Shown: positions 34,005 to 41,308 of the stretch, piece by piece
Layout of the letters: every line of letters starts with the position of its first letter
Position numbering within the stretch: the stretch's first letter is position 1
Source: an uncultured Hungatella sp.
Lineage (GTDB): Bacteria; Bacillota; Clostridia; Lachnospirales; Lachnospiraceae
Direction of reading: 5' to 3'
DNA: 51,572 bases
Assembly: GCA_910585435.1 (NCBI GenBank)
Contig: CAJUEJ010000028.1
Coordinates: 1 to 51,572 of the forward strand
Translations under genes and position numbers: made by a program
Notes under the pieces: generated by a model
Databases searched by the model: none
Told to the model about the DNA's origin: nothing
The model's input: the letters and a program-made list of their open reading frames with translations, nothing else

Positions 34005-35705
34005 ATGAAGTATACGAAACTGGGAGATTTGCTTGTAAGGAACGGGACTATAACAGAGGCACAGCTTGACAGTGCCCTGAAGCTGCAGGCCGGGACTGGG
34101 GAGAGGCTGGGGACAGTCCTGAAGGAGCATGGATTTATTACGGAACCCCAGCTTATTGATGCGCTTATATCTCAACTGGGAGTGGAGTATATTGATCTCA
34201 ACTCCTGTTCCCTTTCCTCGGAGATGGCTCAGGTGATTCCGAAAAATATTGCGAAGAAATATACAGTGGTGCCGGTGAAGGCAACCAGGTCAGATGTGTA
34301 TCTGGCTATGGCGGATCCTTTGAATTTTGTGGCTGTGGAGGAGGTAAGGGCTGTCACCAGAAAGCGGGTGATTCCTATGATTGCAACCCAGGCGGCCACG
34401 GAGCGGGCCGTTTTGAATCTGTACAGCAATCAGGGGGCCATGAAGGCTATTGAGGATATGCAGAAGGACGTGATGGGAGGGCAGTACGGCTCTGGCCTTT
34501 CCGGGCAGGGGCTTTCCCAGATAACCCTGGATGAGGATCAGGTGGATGCGGCGCCGGCGATTCGTCTGGTGAATTCCATTATAGACAGAGCTTACACGGA
34601 GAAGGCCAGTGATATCCATGTGGAACCTAAGGAAGGGACTTTGGCTATCCGCATGCGGATCGACGGGATTCTGCGCCCGGTTCTTACGGTGCCCAGGGAG
34701 CTTCAGAGCTCGGTGATTTCCCGGCTGAAAATCATGGCGCGCATGGATATTGCCAAGCGGAATATGCCTCAGGACGGAAGAACCAATGTGACAGTGCGCC
34801 AGGAGACTCTGGATCTGCGTATTTCCACTTTGCCAAGCATATACGGAGAGAAGATTGTCATAAGGATTCTGAGGAAGACGCCGGAGTTAATCTCACCGGA
34901 GGGAATCGGAATCCGGGGGGATAACCTGGTGCGGTTTAAAAACCTGCTGCGTGATCAGAAAGAGGGAATGCTTCTGATGGTGGGCCCTACCGGTTCGGGA
35001 AAGACCTCCACCATGTATACCATGATTGATTTGTTAAAGAGCGATGAGGTAAATCTCATATCCCTGGAGGATCCGGTGGAGTATCATATAGAGAATGTGT
35101 GCCAGGTACAGATAAATGAAAAGACCGGGCTGACCTTTGCCAATGCCCTGCGGGCCGTGCTGCGCCAGGATCCGGATATTATCGCAGTGGGAGAGATACG
35201 GGATGGGGAGACGGCAGAGATCGCCATGCGTTCTGCCATGACCGGCCATCTGGTTCTGTCAACCATACATACCAACAATGCGGTGTCCTCCATTGACCGG
35301 CTGACGGATATAGGTGTGGAGCCTTATCTGATTGCCGGTGCTGTGAAGGGGATCGTATCCCAGAGGCTTCTTCGGTGCATCTGCCCCGGGTGCAGGAAGC
35401 CCTACAAAGCATCCAGGGAAGAAAAAGCCCTGATGGGGTTTCCAGAGGAAGAGGAGCATATTTTCTACCGGGGAGAGGGCTGCGGGGAATGCTTTAAGAC
35501 CGGATACCGGGGAAGGACAGGCGCCTTTGAGATCTTAAAAATAACCTATCCTGTCCGAAGAGCCATACACAGCCAGTCCATGGAGCAGCTGGAAGCAGCC
35601 ATAGAGGAAGGGGATTTCGTCCCCATTATGGAAAACTGCCGCAGGCTGGTGGCTGACGGGATCACCACAGTGGAAGAGGTGGAGCGGATGGTAGGAAGGG
35701 AGTGA
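34005..35705 (+). CDS. pilB: Type IV pilus assembly ATPase PilB (GspE family)
   Basis: The protein has 566 residues. It is the cytoplasmic motor that drives pilus extension. The N-terminal MshEN/T2SSE_N domain (about 5-150) begins LGDLLVRNGTITEAQLDSAL. The ATPase core has Walker A GPTGSGKTSTMYT (about 327), Asp box (SLEDPVEYHIENV), Walker B IIAVGEIRDGETAEIAMR (about 391) and His box (TGHLVLSTIHTNNA). A tetra-cysteine zinc motif (CICPGCRK and GEGCGECFKTGYRGRTG) is complete. ATG 34005 has AAGGGAG 7 bases upstream. It opens the pilus operon. No PilT retraction ATPase is in the window, and the usual next gene, pilC, is missing. Confidence 0.95.
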   Translation: MKYTKLGDLLVRNGTITEAQLDSALKLQAGTGERLGTVLKEHGFITEPQLIDALISQLGVEYIDLNSCSLSSEMAQVIPKNIAKKYTVVPVKATRSDVYLAMADPLNFVAVEEVRAVTRKRVIPMIATQAATERAVLNLYSNQGAMKAIEDMQKDVMGGQYGSGLSGQGLSQITLDEDQVDAAPAIRLVNSIIDRAYTEKASDIHVEPKEGTLAIRMRIDGILRPVLTVPRELQSSVISRLKIMARMDIAKRNMPQDGRTNVTVRQETLDLRISTLPSIYGEKIVIRILRKTPELISPEGIGIRGDNLVRFKNLLRDQKEGMLLMVGPTGSGKTSTMYTMIDLLKSDEVNLISLEDPVEYHIENVCQVQINEKTGLTFANALRAVLRQDPDIIAVGEIRDGETAEIAMRSAMTGHLVLSTIHTNNAVSSIDRLTDIGVEPYLIAGAVKGIVSQRLLRCICPGCRKPYKASREEKALMGFPEEEEHIFYRGEGCGECFKTGYRGRTGAFEILKITYPVRRAIHSQSMEQLEAAIEEGDFVPIMENCRRLVADGITTVEEVERMVGRE

Positions 35706-35711
35706 TAAACT

Positions 35712-37049
35712 GTGAAGACAGGAAAACAAAAGAGAATGACAGCAGTGGCTCTTCTGTGGACATTCCTGCTTTGCTTCGGGATGCCGGCCCCTGCCCTGGG
35801 AGCCACAAACTATAAGGTGTCCACTGTGTCCGTAAGCCTGAAGGAAGGGAAAGTAGATCCAGGTGTCATCTATCCGGTGGAGGTAAGCTGCAGCAGCTCA
35901 AAATACGAGATTCGGGAAGTCAGTGTATCCAGCGAGTACGAGGAATGGGAGGTAGGGAGAAAAGTCACCTACACCATCCGTCTTGCCTCCAGGGGCGATT
36001 ACTATTTTTCCAAAAGCAGCACCAAGCTAAAGGCCTCCAACGGCACCGTACTGTCAGGCAGCGGCATAACCAGGAACACCATTGTGATGAAGGTGACCTA
36101 CATACCCTCCATCACCCTGGAACAGCCGGCGGACATCCAGTTTGACGAAGACGACCCTTATCTGGCAACCTGGGAGAAGGTGCGCCATGCCCACGCATAT
36201 GACGTCCGCATATACCGGGACGGAAAAAAATACAAGACCATTACCGTGACAAAGCCGGAGATTGATATTGGGAAATACGCCACAGACGGCGAAGACATTA
36301 CCTTTGATGTAAGGGCTGTCCCTAAAAACTCCACGGAATCCAAATATTTGGACCCATCCAAGTGGACCAACTGCAACGATTCCGTAGGAAGCGGCAGCAA
36401 CTCCGTCTACGGGAATTTCACCGGCGATACAGATAACTACCGCTTCAAAAGCAGCGACGGATCCTATGCCAGCGGATGGCAGCTGATTAACGGGGAATGG
36501 TATTATTTTGACCCGGCCAACAGAAACAGAGGCATCTCTTCCTCCTGGAAGGAGATCCAGGGAAAATGGTATTACTTCAACCAGTACTGCCAGATGCAGA
36601 CCGGCTGGAAAAAAATAAACGGAGAGTGGTATTACCTGTGGATTGTAGTCGCCATTATTGCTATACTGATAGCAGTGTCCATTCCGCTGGTAAGTACAGC
36701 ATTAGAGAAAGCTGCAAAAGCTACCGATGCTGCCAACGAACGTTCTGCAAGAGCAGTAGCAACAGTAAGTTATTTAACAGATAGCTTTGAGTGGGGGGAT
36801 GGTGATGCATACTTTTATGATATTGAAAAAGGCATTTTGGTCGAGGATGAAGATACTGTAAGCATTTATGGAAAATGCAGTGACCACAAAGGACAATATA
36901 TAAAAGTTGAAAAAAATAAAGATTTTGATGAAAAAGATGCACCGGAAGAACCACTGTTTACAATAGCATGGAGTAATGGTGGCACTACTGACAATGAAAG
37001 TTTAGATAGTAGTGAATTAATGACTTCCGAACCCACTACTACTCCATAG
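35712..37049 (+). CDS. Chimera: secreted cell-wall-binding protein joined to the body of a type IV pilin
   Basis: The protein has 445 residues, read from GTG 35712 (GGAAGGGAG upstream). Part 1: signal peptide (1-30, ending APALGA), a beta-rich region, an FN3-like domain (about 135-215; AYDVRIYRDGKKYKTI) and three choline-binding-type repeats (GWQLINGEWYYFD, WKEIQGKWYYFN, GWKKINGEWYYL). Part 2 begins at W310: WIVVAIIAILIAVSIPLVS is the hydrophobic alpha-1 helix of a type IV pilin missing its leader, G|FTLVE cleavage site and Glu5. About 115 pilin residues follow. The second part is clearly more AT-rich. Each half is a normal protein family, but the union is not. It looks like a deletion or misassembly that removed the end of one gene, pilC and the start of pilA. 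As read, the product would not be processed by the peptidase. Confidence 0.8.
   Translation: MKTGKQKRMTAVALLWTFLLCFGMPAPALGATNYKVSTVSVSLKEGKVDPGVIYPVEVSCSSSKYEIREVSVSSEYEEWEVGRKVTYTIRLASRGDYYFSKSSTKLKASNGTVLSGSGITRNTIVMKVTYIPSITLEQPADIQFDEDDPYLATWEKVRHAHAYDVRIYRDGKKYKTITVTKPEIDIGKYATDGEDITFDVRAVPKNSTESKYLDPSKWTNCNDSVGSGSNSVYGNFTGDTDNYRFKSSDGSYASGWQLINGEWYYFDPANRNRGISSSWKEIQGKWYYFNQYCQMQTGWKKINGEWYYLWIVVAIIAILIAVSIPLVSTALEKAAKATDAANERSARAVATVSYLTDSFEWGDGDAYFYDIEKGILVEDEDTVSIYGKCSDHKGQYIKVEKNKDFDEKDAPEEPLFTIAWSNGGTTDNESLDSSELMTSEPTTTP
36630..36650. other. Fusion point between the cell-wall-binding gene and the pilin gene
   Basis: At codons L309/W310 the reading frame passes without a break from a WYYL cell-wall-binding repeat to the IVVAIIAIL pilin helix. 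Base composition drops in GC immediately after. The pilin would normally need about 12-15 more codons upstream. Confidence 0.75.
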
Positions 37050-37148
37050 AAGACGGAATTTAAACAAATACAGGCCAGTTAAGGGTTGGTACTGGCCTTT
37101 CAAAAGATATTTCATGCCACGCTTTTAACTCAATCCCGGCAGCAACCA

Positions 37149-37349
37149 GCTCTGGAAAGAGTTCCCCTTCCGTTTGCATTTGCAGGAGACTTAGGAACTC
37201 TTAGTTTGCAGGAATCTGCGTTAGGTGCAAAAATCCGCATGTCTGAGCGAAGCGAGTTCGGATTTTTGTACCTGCTTTTAGCAGATTTCTGCAAGCTTAG
37301 AGTTCCTGTCTCCGAAACCCGCAAACGGAAGGGGAACTCTTTCCAGAGC
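37149..37349. repeat. Palindromic element 2: 29-bp inverted arms and a near-continuous 200-base hairpin
   Basis: The left arm (37149-37177, starting GCTCTGGAAAGAG) and right arm (37321-37349) are perfect reverse complements over 29 bp. Inside, pairing continues: GGAGAC/GTCTCC (37185-37190, 37308-37313), AGGAACTCT/AGAGTTCCT (37193-37201, 37299-37307), a 14-bp helix (37206-37219 with 37281-37294) and another (37224-37237 with 37259-37272). The last two contain G-U-compatible changes. The loop holds GAGCGAAGCGAG. The mismatches that still pair as G-U suggest selection on an RNA fold. The element lies inside the pilus operon before pilD. Confidence 0.78.
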
Positions 37350-37358
37350 GTACCCAGC

Positions 37359-37392
37359 ACGAAAGAGTACCTACCACGAAAGAGTACCTACC
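37359..37392 (+). repeat. Two exact copies of a 17-bp tandem repeat
   Basis: ACGAAAGAGTACCTACC occurs at 37359-37375 and 37376-37392. It lies between palindromic element 2 and the start of the peptidase gene. Confidence 0.85.
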
Positions 37393-37439
37393 CCCAAACC
37401 ATCCCCCCAAAAAAATTCACCCCACGAGGACTCAAAACC

Positions 37440-38225
37440 ATGCAAACACTCCCAACACCCCTAATCATCACCTACCTAACCCTCCTAGGCACCACCATCG
37501 CCAGCTTCCTAACCTGCCTAACCTCCCGCCGCCAATCCGGCGAAAGCATCCTGACCGGCCGTTCCCACTGCCAGACCTGCGGCCACCCTTTACATCCCAC
37601 CGACCTAATCCCCATAATCAGCTACCTAACCCACAAAGGCCGTTGCCGCTACTGCCATGCCCAAATCCCATTCACCTGCCTCACAGCCGAACTATGGGGA
37701 GCCATCCTCTACCCAGCCATATTCCTCCATTTCGGATGGTCCTGCAACACCCTGATGTGGCTCATAGCCGGAACCCTGCTGTTATCCCTGTCCCTCATAG
37801 ACGCCCAAGAACAGATCATCCCCAACCCCATACTGCTCCTGTTAGCCCTCAACCGCCTTATATTCCTGCCATTATCCGACACCCCGATCCGCCAGGAGCT
37901 GACCTCCATCCTGACAGGAACCCTCATCATCCCCACAGTGATGCTGTTTTTAACCCTTCTCATGGACAAGCTGATGAAAAGAGAGACCATGGGAGGCGGA
38001 GACTTAAAGCTCCTATATGTATTAGGCTTATATCTAAACTGGAAAAACATGTTTTTCATGCTGTTCATATCCTGCCTTTTAGGCCTTATCTGGATTGCAG
38101 TGAGAAAAACTTTCAATAAACAAGCCGACCCCACCATAGCCTTCGGCCCCTTTTTATCCATAGGCTGTCTGGCTGCCGTGTGGTTTGCAGATCCATTTAT
38201 CACCTGGTACATCCACCTGTTTTAA
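37440..38225 (+). CDS. pilD: Type IV prepilin peptidase / N-methyltransferase
   Basis: The protein has 261 residues and eight or so transmembrane helices. It cleaves prepilin leaders after glycine at the cytoplasmic face and methylates the new N-terminus. The two CXXC zinc motifs are C44/C47 (CQTC) and C69/C72 (CRYC). The catalytic aspartates are D121 (SLIDAQEQIIPNP) and D188 (MGGGDLKLL), matching the GxGD peptidase family. ATG 37440 is chosen because GAGGA lies 9 bases upstream and the family start follows. The first 600 bases are strikingly poor in G and rich in C, with many CTA and ATA codons, unlike neighbouring genes. Confidence 0.93.
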   Translation: MQTLPTPLIITYLTLLGTTIASFLTCLTSRRQSGESILTGRSHCQTCGHPLHPTDLIPIISYLTHKGRCRYCHAQIPFTCLTAELWGAILYPAIFLHFGWSCNTLMWLIAGTLLLSLSLIDAQEQIIPNPILLLLALNRLIFLPLSDTPIRQELTSILTGTLIIPTVMLFLTLLMDKLMKRETMGGGDLKLLYVLGLYLNWKNMFFMLFISCLLGLIWIAVRKTFNKQADPTIAFGPFLSIGCLAAVWFADPFITWYIHLF

Positions 38226-38276
38226 ACACACATCAGAAAACAACCATCAAAGACACCCCCGCAAAGGAGAATCAGC

Positions 38277-39458
38277 ATGTCGAAAATAAAAATGGGATTT
38301 GACATTGGAAACAACCGTATGAAAATAGCCATATCCAGAGCCGGAAAGCTGGAATTTCACGATATCCGCCTGCCGGAAAACATGGTAGAAAACGGCGGCA
38401 TCACCATGCCCAACACCTTTGCGGAATTTTTAAAATCCACAAGAAAAACCTTAAAACTCCCCAGAGGAGAAGCCGCCCTGGTACTCCCCTCGGATCAGGT
38501 AATCTGCCGCCTGGTAACCATGCCGTGGATGACCGAAGAACAGCTTCTTTTAAACCTGCCCTACGAATTCTACGATTTCATCCAGGGTGACACAGACAAA
38601 TATTTCTGCGATTATGCCATCTGTGACGATCTTCCCCTTCCGGAAGAAGAGGAGGCCAGGCTTCTGGAGGCAGCTGCGTCCAGAGAAGACCCTTTAGAAG
38701 ACCTATTTCAAGACCCAAGACAAGGCCTGACACAAAGCGTAAGCCAAGCCCCGGCACAAAGCCTGAGACAAGCATCAACACAAGATTTGGCACAAGCCTC
38801 AGCACAAGACCTGACACAGGATCCATTCCAGGAAGTAACCATGATGGCTGCTGCCGCCGCAAAAGAACAGCTCTACCAGTACATCCACATGTTCTCCCGG
38901 GCAGGGATCCGCCTGAAAATACTTCTCCCTCAGGAGATGGCCCTCATTGCCCTTGTAAAAAAACATTCCAAAGGCCTGCAGCACTGGCCCCCGGATTACT
39001 GCTTCATCGATCTGGGCCATGTATCCACCAAAATCATAGTGGTATACCACGACCGGATCCAGGCCACACGCCAGATCGCCATGGGAGGCCGGAATCTGGA
39101 TGCTGCCATTGCAGACCACCTGGAAATCGATACATTTCTGGCCAATTCATACAAAATTAACAACTATCAAAACATACTGGAAAGCCCCGTATGCCAGGAA
39201 ATCTTCAACCGGATTGCGGTGGAGATCCTGAAGGTTATCAATTTCTATCAGTTTACCTACCCTGACAGCCGGCTTGACGGCGTCTATCTGGCAGGAGGCG
39301 GGGCAAATGTAAAGCCCTTGCGCCAGATAATCCGTGATACTGTGGGAATGGAGCTTCTGCCAGTGGACGAGCTTCTCCCAAAGACAGAAGAAGACACCTT
39401 TGCCTGCCTGTCCGGCCTTTTTGCCGCAGGAGTATCCATGGCTGAGAAAGGGGATTGA
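38277..39458 (+). CDS. pilM: Pilus assembly ATPase-fold protein PilM with a repeat insertion
   Basis: The protein has 393 residues and an actin/FtsA-like fold. It sits on the inner face of the membrane and binds the N-terminus of PilN. Nucleotide-binding segments are visible: phosphate-1 FDIGNNRMKIAISRAG (near 6), phosphate-2 FIDLGHVSTKIIVVYHD (about 243) and adenosine motif YLAGGGANVKPLRQ (about 338). Between the shell subdomain (ends about residue 120) and AAAAAKEQLYQYIHMF lies an extra acidic and Gln-rich stretch. It includes 8-residue repeats (about 149-184) such as QAPAQSLR, QASTQDLA and QASAQDLT. Typical PilM is about 350 residues, so the excess is this linker. ATG 38277 follows AAAGGAGA. 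Confidence 0.9.
   Translation: MSKIKMGFDIGNNRMKIAISRAGKLEFHDIRLPENMVENGGITMPNTFAEFLKSTRKTLKLPRGEAALVLPSDQVICRLVTMPWMTEEQLLLNLPYEFYDFIQGDTDKYFCDYAICDDLPLPEEEEARLLEAAASREDPLEDLFQDPRQGLTQSVSQAPAQSLRQASTQDLAQASAQDLTQDPFQEVTMMAAAAAKEQLYQYIHMFSRAGIRLKILLPQEMALIALVKKHSKGLQHWPPDYCFIDLGHVSTKIIVVYHDRIQATRQIAMGGRNLDAAIADHLEIDTFLANSYKINNYQNILESPVCQEIFNRIAVEILKVINFYQFTYPDSRLDGVYLAGGGANVKPLRQIIRDTVGMELLPVDELLPKTEEDTFACLSGLFAAGVSMAEKGD
38721..38831 (+). repeat. 24-bp tandem repeat within pilM
   Basis: Four full imperfect units begin at 38721, 38745, 38769 and 38793, with a partial fifth from 38817. Each starts CAAG or CAGG and encodes Q-A-x-x-Q-S/D-L-x. The unit is in frame, so copy-number change would alter only linker length. 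Confidence 0.85.
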
Positions 39459-39465
39459 CAAAACC

Positions 39466-40467
39466 ATGAAAAAAGACGGAACCGGCAAAAAGAAAGCCTC
39501 AGGAAAACATAAAGCCTATCCCTGCAAGCAGCATATGAATCTATATTACAAACCAGACAGGACCACCATGCCGGCCACTGTGTCGCTGTACGTCCTGTTT
39601 GTCCTGGTGCTGATGCTGGGATTCTCCAAATTCATGATTTACGACATATTGATCCGCCATCAGGATCTGGAGAATCAGCTGGCGCTGAAAGAAAGGCAGC
39701 TTGAAAATGTACAGGAGCAGCTTTCAGACTATAAAAAAGTAAGGGAAACCTATGAGAGATATTCGGCCACGGAAGAAGAAGAGTCCCACATTGACTGTAT
39801 AGAGATTCTGGATCTTTTAGACAAGGCGGTGTGGACAGATGCCGATATCAGCAGCATATCCATAAAAGGAAAAAATGCGGTGATTAAATTTTCAGGAGTA
39901 AACCTGGCCCAGACATCTGCCATAGTCAGCCTTCTGGAAAAAAATCCTTCGGTGGTGAAAATCACCGTGGACACCGCTTCTTCCACAGTAAGCGGAGGCG
40001 AGGATATCTCTGCCAGTATGCTGCTGGAGCTGACGAAAAAAACAGATGAGGAAGAGGACAAGACAGAGGAGCAGATAAACCAGTCCATGGTAAATTTAGA
40101 GCGGAAAAAACAGATGGAGGCAGAGCTTCGGGATTTATTTTCTCAAGACCCTGCTCCGGCAGGGATCCCGCCCTATGACAATCTGACCCAGGTGATGCTG
40201 GAGTTAAACAACATTTTGGAAGGGACGCAGGAGTATTCCTTAAGCTTCGGCACTGTGGACACTCAAAATGCCATGGTGCGCAGAAGGATTTCCCTGGGCT
40301 TTAAAAGCCCTGACTATGCAGGGGCCAGGAAAGTCCTTCAGACACTGAAGGACAGCGAATACCGCTGTATGATAGATGATTTAGATATAAACATAGGAGA
40401 CGGCCGGGATTTTGAAGTATCTGTAAGAGCTACACTAGTATTTTTCGAGTATCAGGCTTCAGAGTAG
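39466..40467 (+). CDS. Pilus alignment protein, PilN-like with a PilO-like C-terminal half
   Basis: The protein has 333 residues. A basic cytoplasmic N-terminus with the sequence HMNLYYKPDR matches the PilM-binding INLLP-type segment of PilN. One transmembrane helix (about residues 40-62, VSLYVLFVLVLMLGF) and a coiled coil (about 68-105) follow. A first alpha/beta domain (SISIKGKNAVIKFSG) and a second (LSFGTVDTQNAMVRRRISLG to VSVRATLVFFEY) resemble the ferredoxin-like folds of PilN and PilO. No separate pilO gene follows, so the one protein may do both jobs (inference). The start at 39466 is preferred to an upstream overlapping frame since it follows GAAAGGGGA and the pilM stop. Confidence 0.75.
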   Translation: MKKDGTGKKKASGKHKAYPCKQHMNLYYKPDRTTMPATVSLYVLFVLVLMLGFSKFMIYDILIRHQDLENQLALKERQLENVQEQLSDYKKVRETYERYSATEEEESHIDCIEILDLLDKAVWTDADISSISIKGKNAVIKFSGVNLAQTSAIVSLLEKNPSVVKITVDTASSTVSGGEDISASMLLELTKKTDEEEDKTEEQINQSMVNLERKKQMEAELRDLFSQDPAPAGIPPYDNLTQVMLELNNILEGTQEYSLSFGTVDTQNAMVRRRISLGFKSPDYAGARKVLQTLKDSEYRCMIDDLDINIGDGRDFEVSVRATLVFFEYQASE

Positions 40468-40486
40468 CCCGGGGAGGTACAGATTC

Positions 40487-41308
40487 ATGACAGGCAGAGA
40501 TAAAGGCTTTACATTGGCGGAAATGCTGGCGGTTGTATGTATTATCATAGTCCTTTTGGCAGTGTCGTCAACAGGAATTGTCTACTATATGAGGTGGCTT
40601 CAGATCACGGAGCTTGACAATGCCGCCAGAGAAATCTACATGGCGGCGGAAAACCAGGCCCTTCTCCTTCACAACGAAGGAAGGCTGAAAGGCCTGGTGG
40701 TAAAAGGGGATTCCGGCGAAAATGCCGTAACCCTTTTCTCCATTGATCCGGAGGGCAATGAAAAGGAAGAGACTTTCTACTATATAGAATACCGGCCAGG
40801 CCTGCAGGCCCTGGAAAGCCTGCTGCCGGAAGGAAGCATAGAAGCCTCCCTGACTGACGGGTATTTTTATCTTGTCTATGAGCCGCAGGGCGGCAGCGTC
40901 ACAGATGTATTTTTCTCTAAAAGGGACATGGGGGCAGAGGATTTTCAGGTCTTTTATACCATGTGGAGAGGGGCTGAAAAAAGCAAGAGGATGAAGAACG
41001 ATCCCATGATCGGCTACTATGGCAGCCAGACGGCGGAAAGCGGCAACATCGGCGCCTTGTTTACACCGATTATCGAGATCCTGAACAGGGAACAGCTGAT
41101 CCTGAATGTCAGCTACCGTGTCCCATCAGGGAGCCAGCGCCAGCACGGCGGTGGCAGAGGACAACAGCCTTTATGCCAGGGACAGCGGAGGGGATACGGC
41201 ATACGTGGAGTACCTGCGCCATCTGCAGAATCTGGAAAGCGAAATCTCCAAAACCGGGGGAAAAGAGTATGCCCTACAGAGGGCCAATATCAACGGTGCC
41301 TTCTATGA
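40487..41308 (+). CDS. Giant pilin-like adhesin, fragment 1: prepilin N-terminus
   Basis: The open frame has 273 codons, but only the first about 215 residues look native. The prepilin signature is textbook: basic leader, G7|F8 cleavage, FTLAEMLAVVCIII helix with Glu at +5. A globular domain follows (YYIEYRPGLQALE, YFYLVYEPQGGSVTDVFFS) up to EQLILNVSYRV. Near 41130 the frame continues into low-quality, Gly/Gln/Arg-rich sequence, while the +1 frame continues with normal protein (fragment 2). Removing one G from the GGG at 41129-41131 would join them. The gene has an RBS GGGGAGG 10 bases upstream and lies 19 bases after the PilN/O gene. Confidence 0.85.
   Translation: MTGRDKGFTLAEMLAVVCIIIVLLAVSSTGIVYYMRWLQITELDNAAREIYMAAENQALLLHNEGRLKGLVVKGDSGENAVTLFSIDPEGNEKEETFYYIEYRPGLQALESLLPEGSIEASLTDGYFYLVYEPQGGSVTDVFFSKRDMGAEDFQVFYTMWRGAEKSKRMKNDPMIGYYGSQTAESGNIGALFTPIIEILNREQLILNVSYRVPSGSQRQHGGGRGQQPLCQGQRRGYGIRGVPAPSAESGKRNLQNRGKRVCPTEGQYQRCLL

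Larger units (their letters stand above)
37050..37439. other. Spacer between the pilin fusion and pilD, mostly palindromic element 2
   Basis: The 390 bases without a gene hold the large palindrome 37149-37349, a 17-bp tandem repeat at 37359-37392 and the pilD ribosome-binding site (GAGGA, 37426-37430). An open frame extending pilD upstream to 37086 runs through the palindrome and is not coding. Confidence 0.6.

Noticed and set aside
33793..34008. 71-codon frame between the kinase and pilB
   Set aside because: It begins inside the terminator hairpin and shows no family signature.
37149..37349. Insertion-sequence ends or MITE terminal repeats
   Set aside because: The arms are unrelated to those of the similar element at 20980, and no clear target-site duplication flanks them.
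37086..37439. N-terminal extension of the prepilin peptidase
   Set aside because: It would translate the palindrome; the family start and RBS are at 37440.
38721..38831. CRISPR array
   Set aside because: The units are directly adjacent, in frame and degenerate, with no unique spacers and no cas genes.
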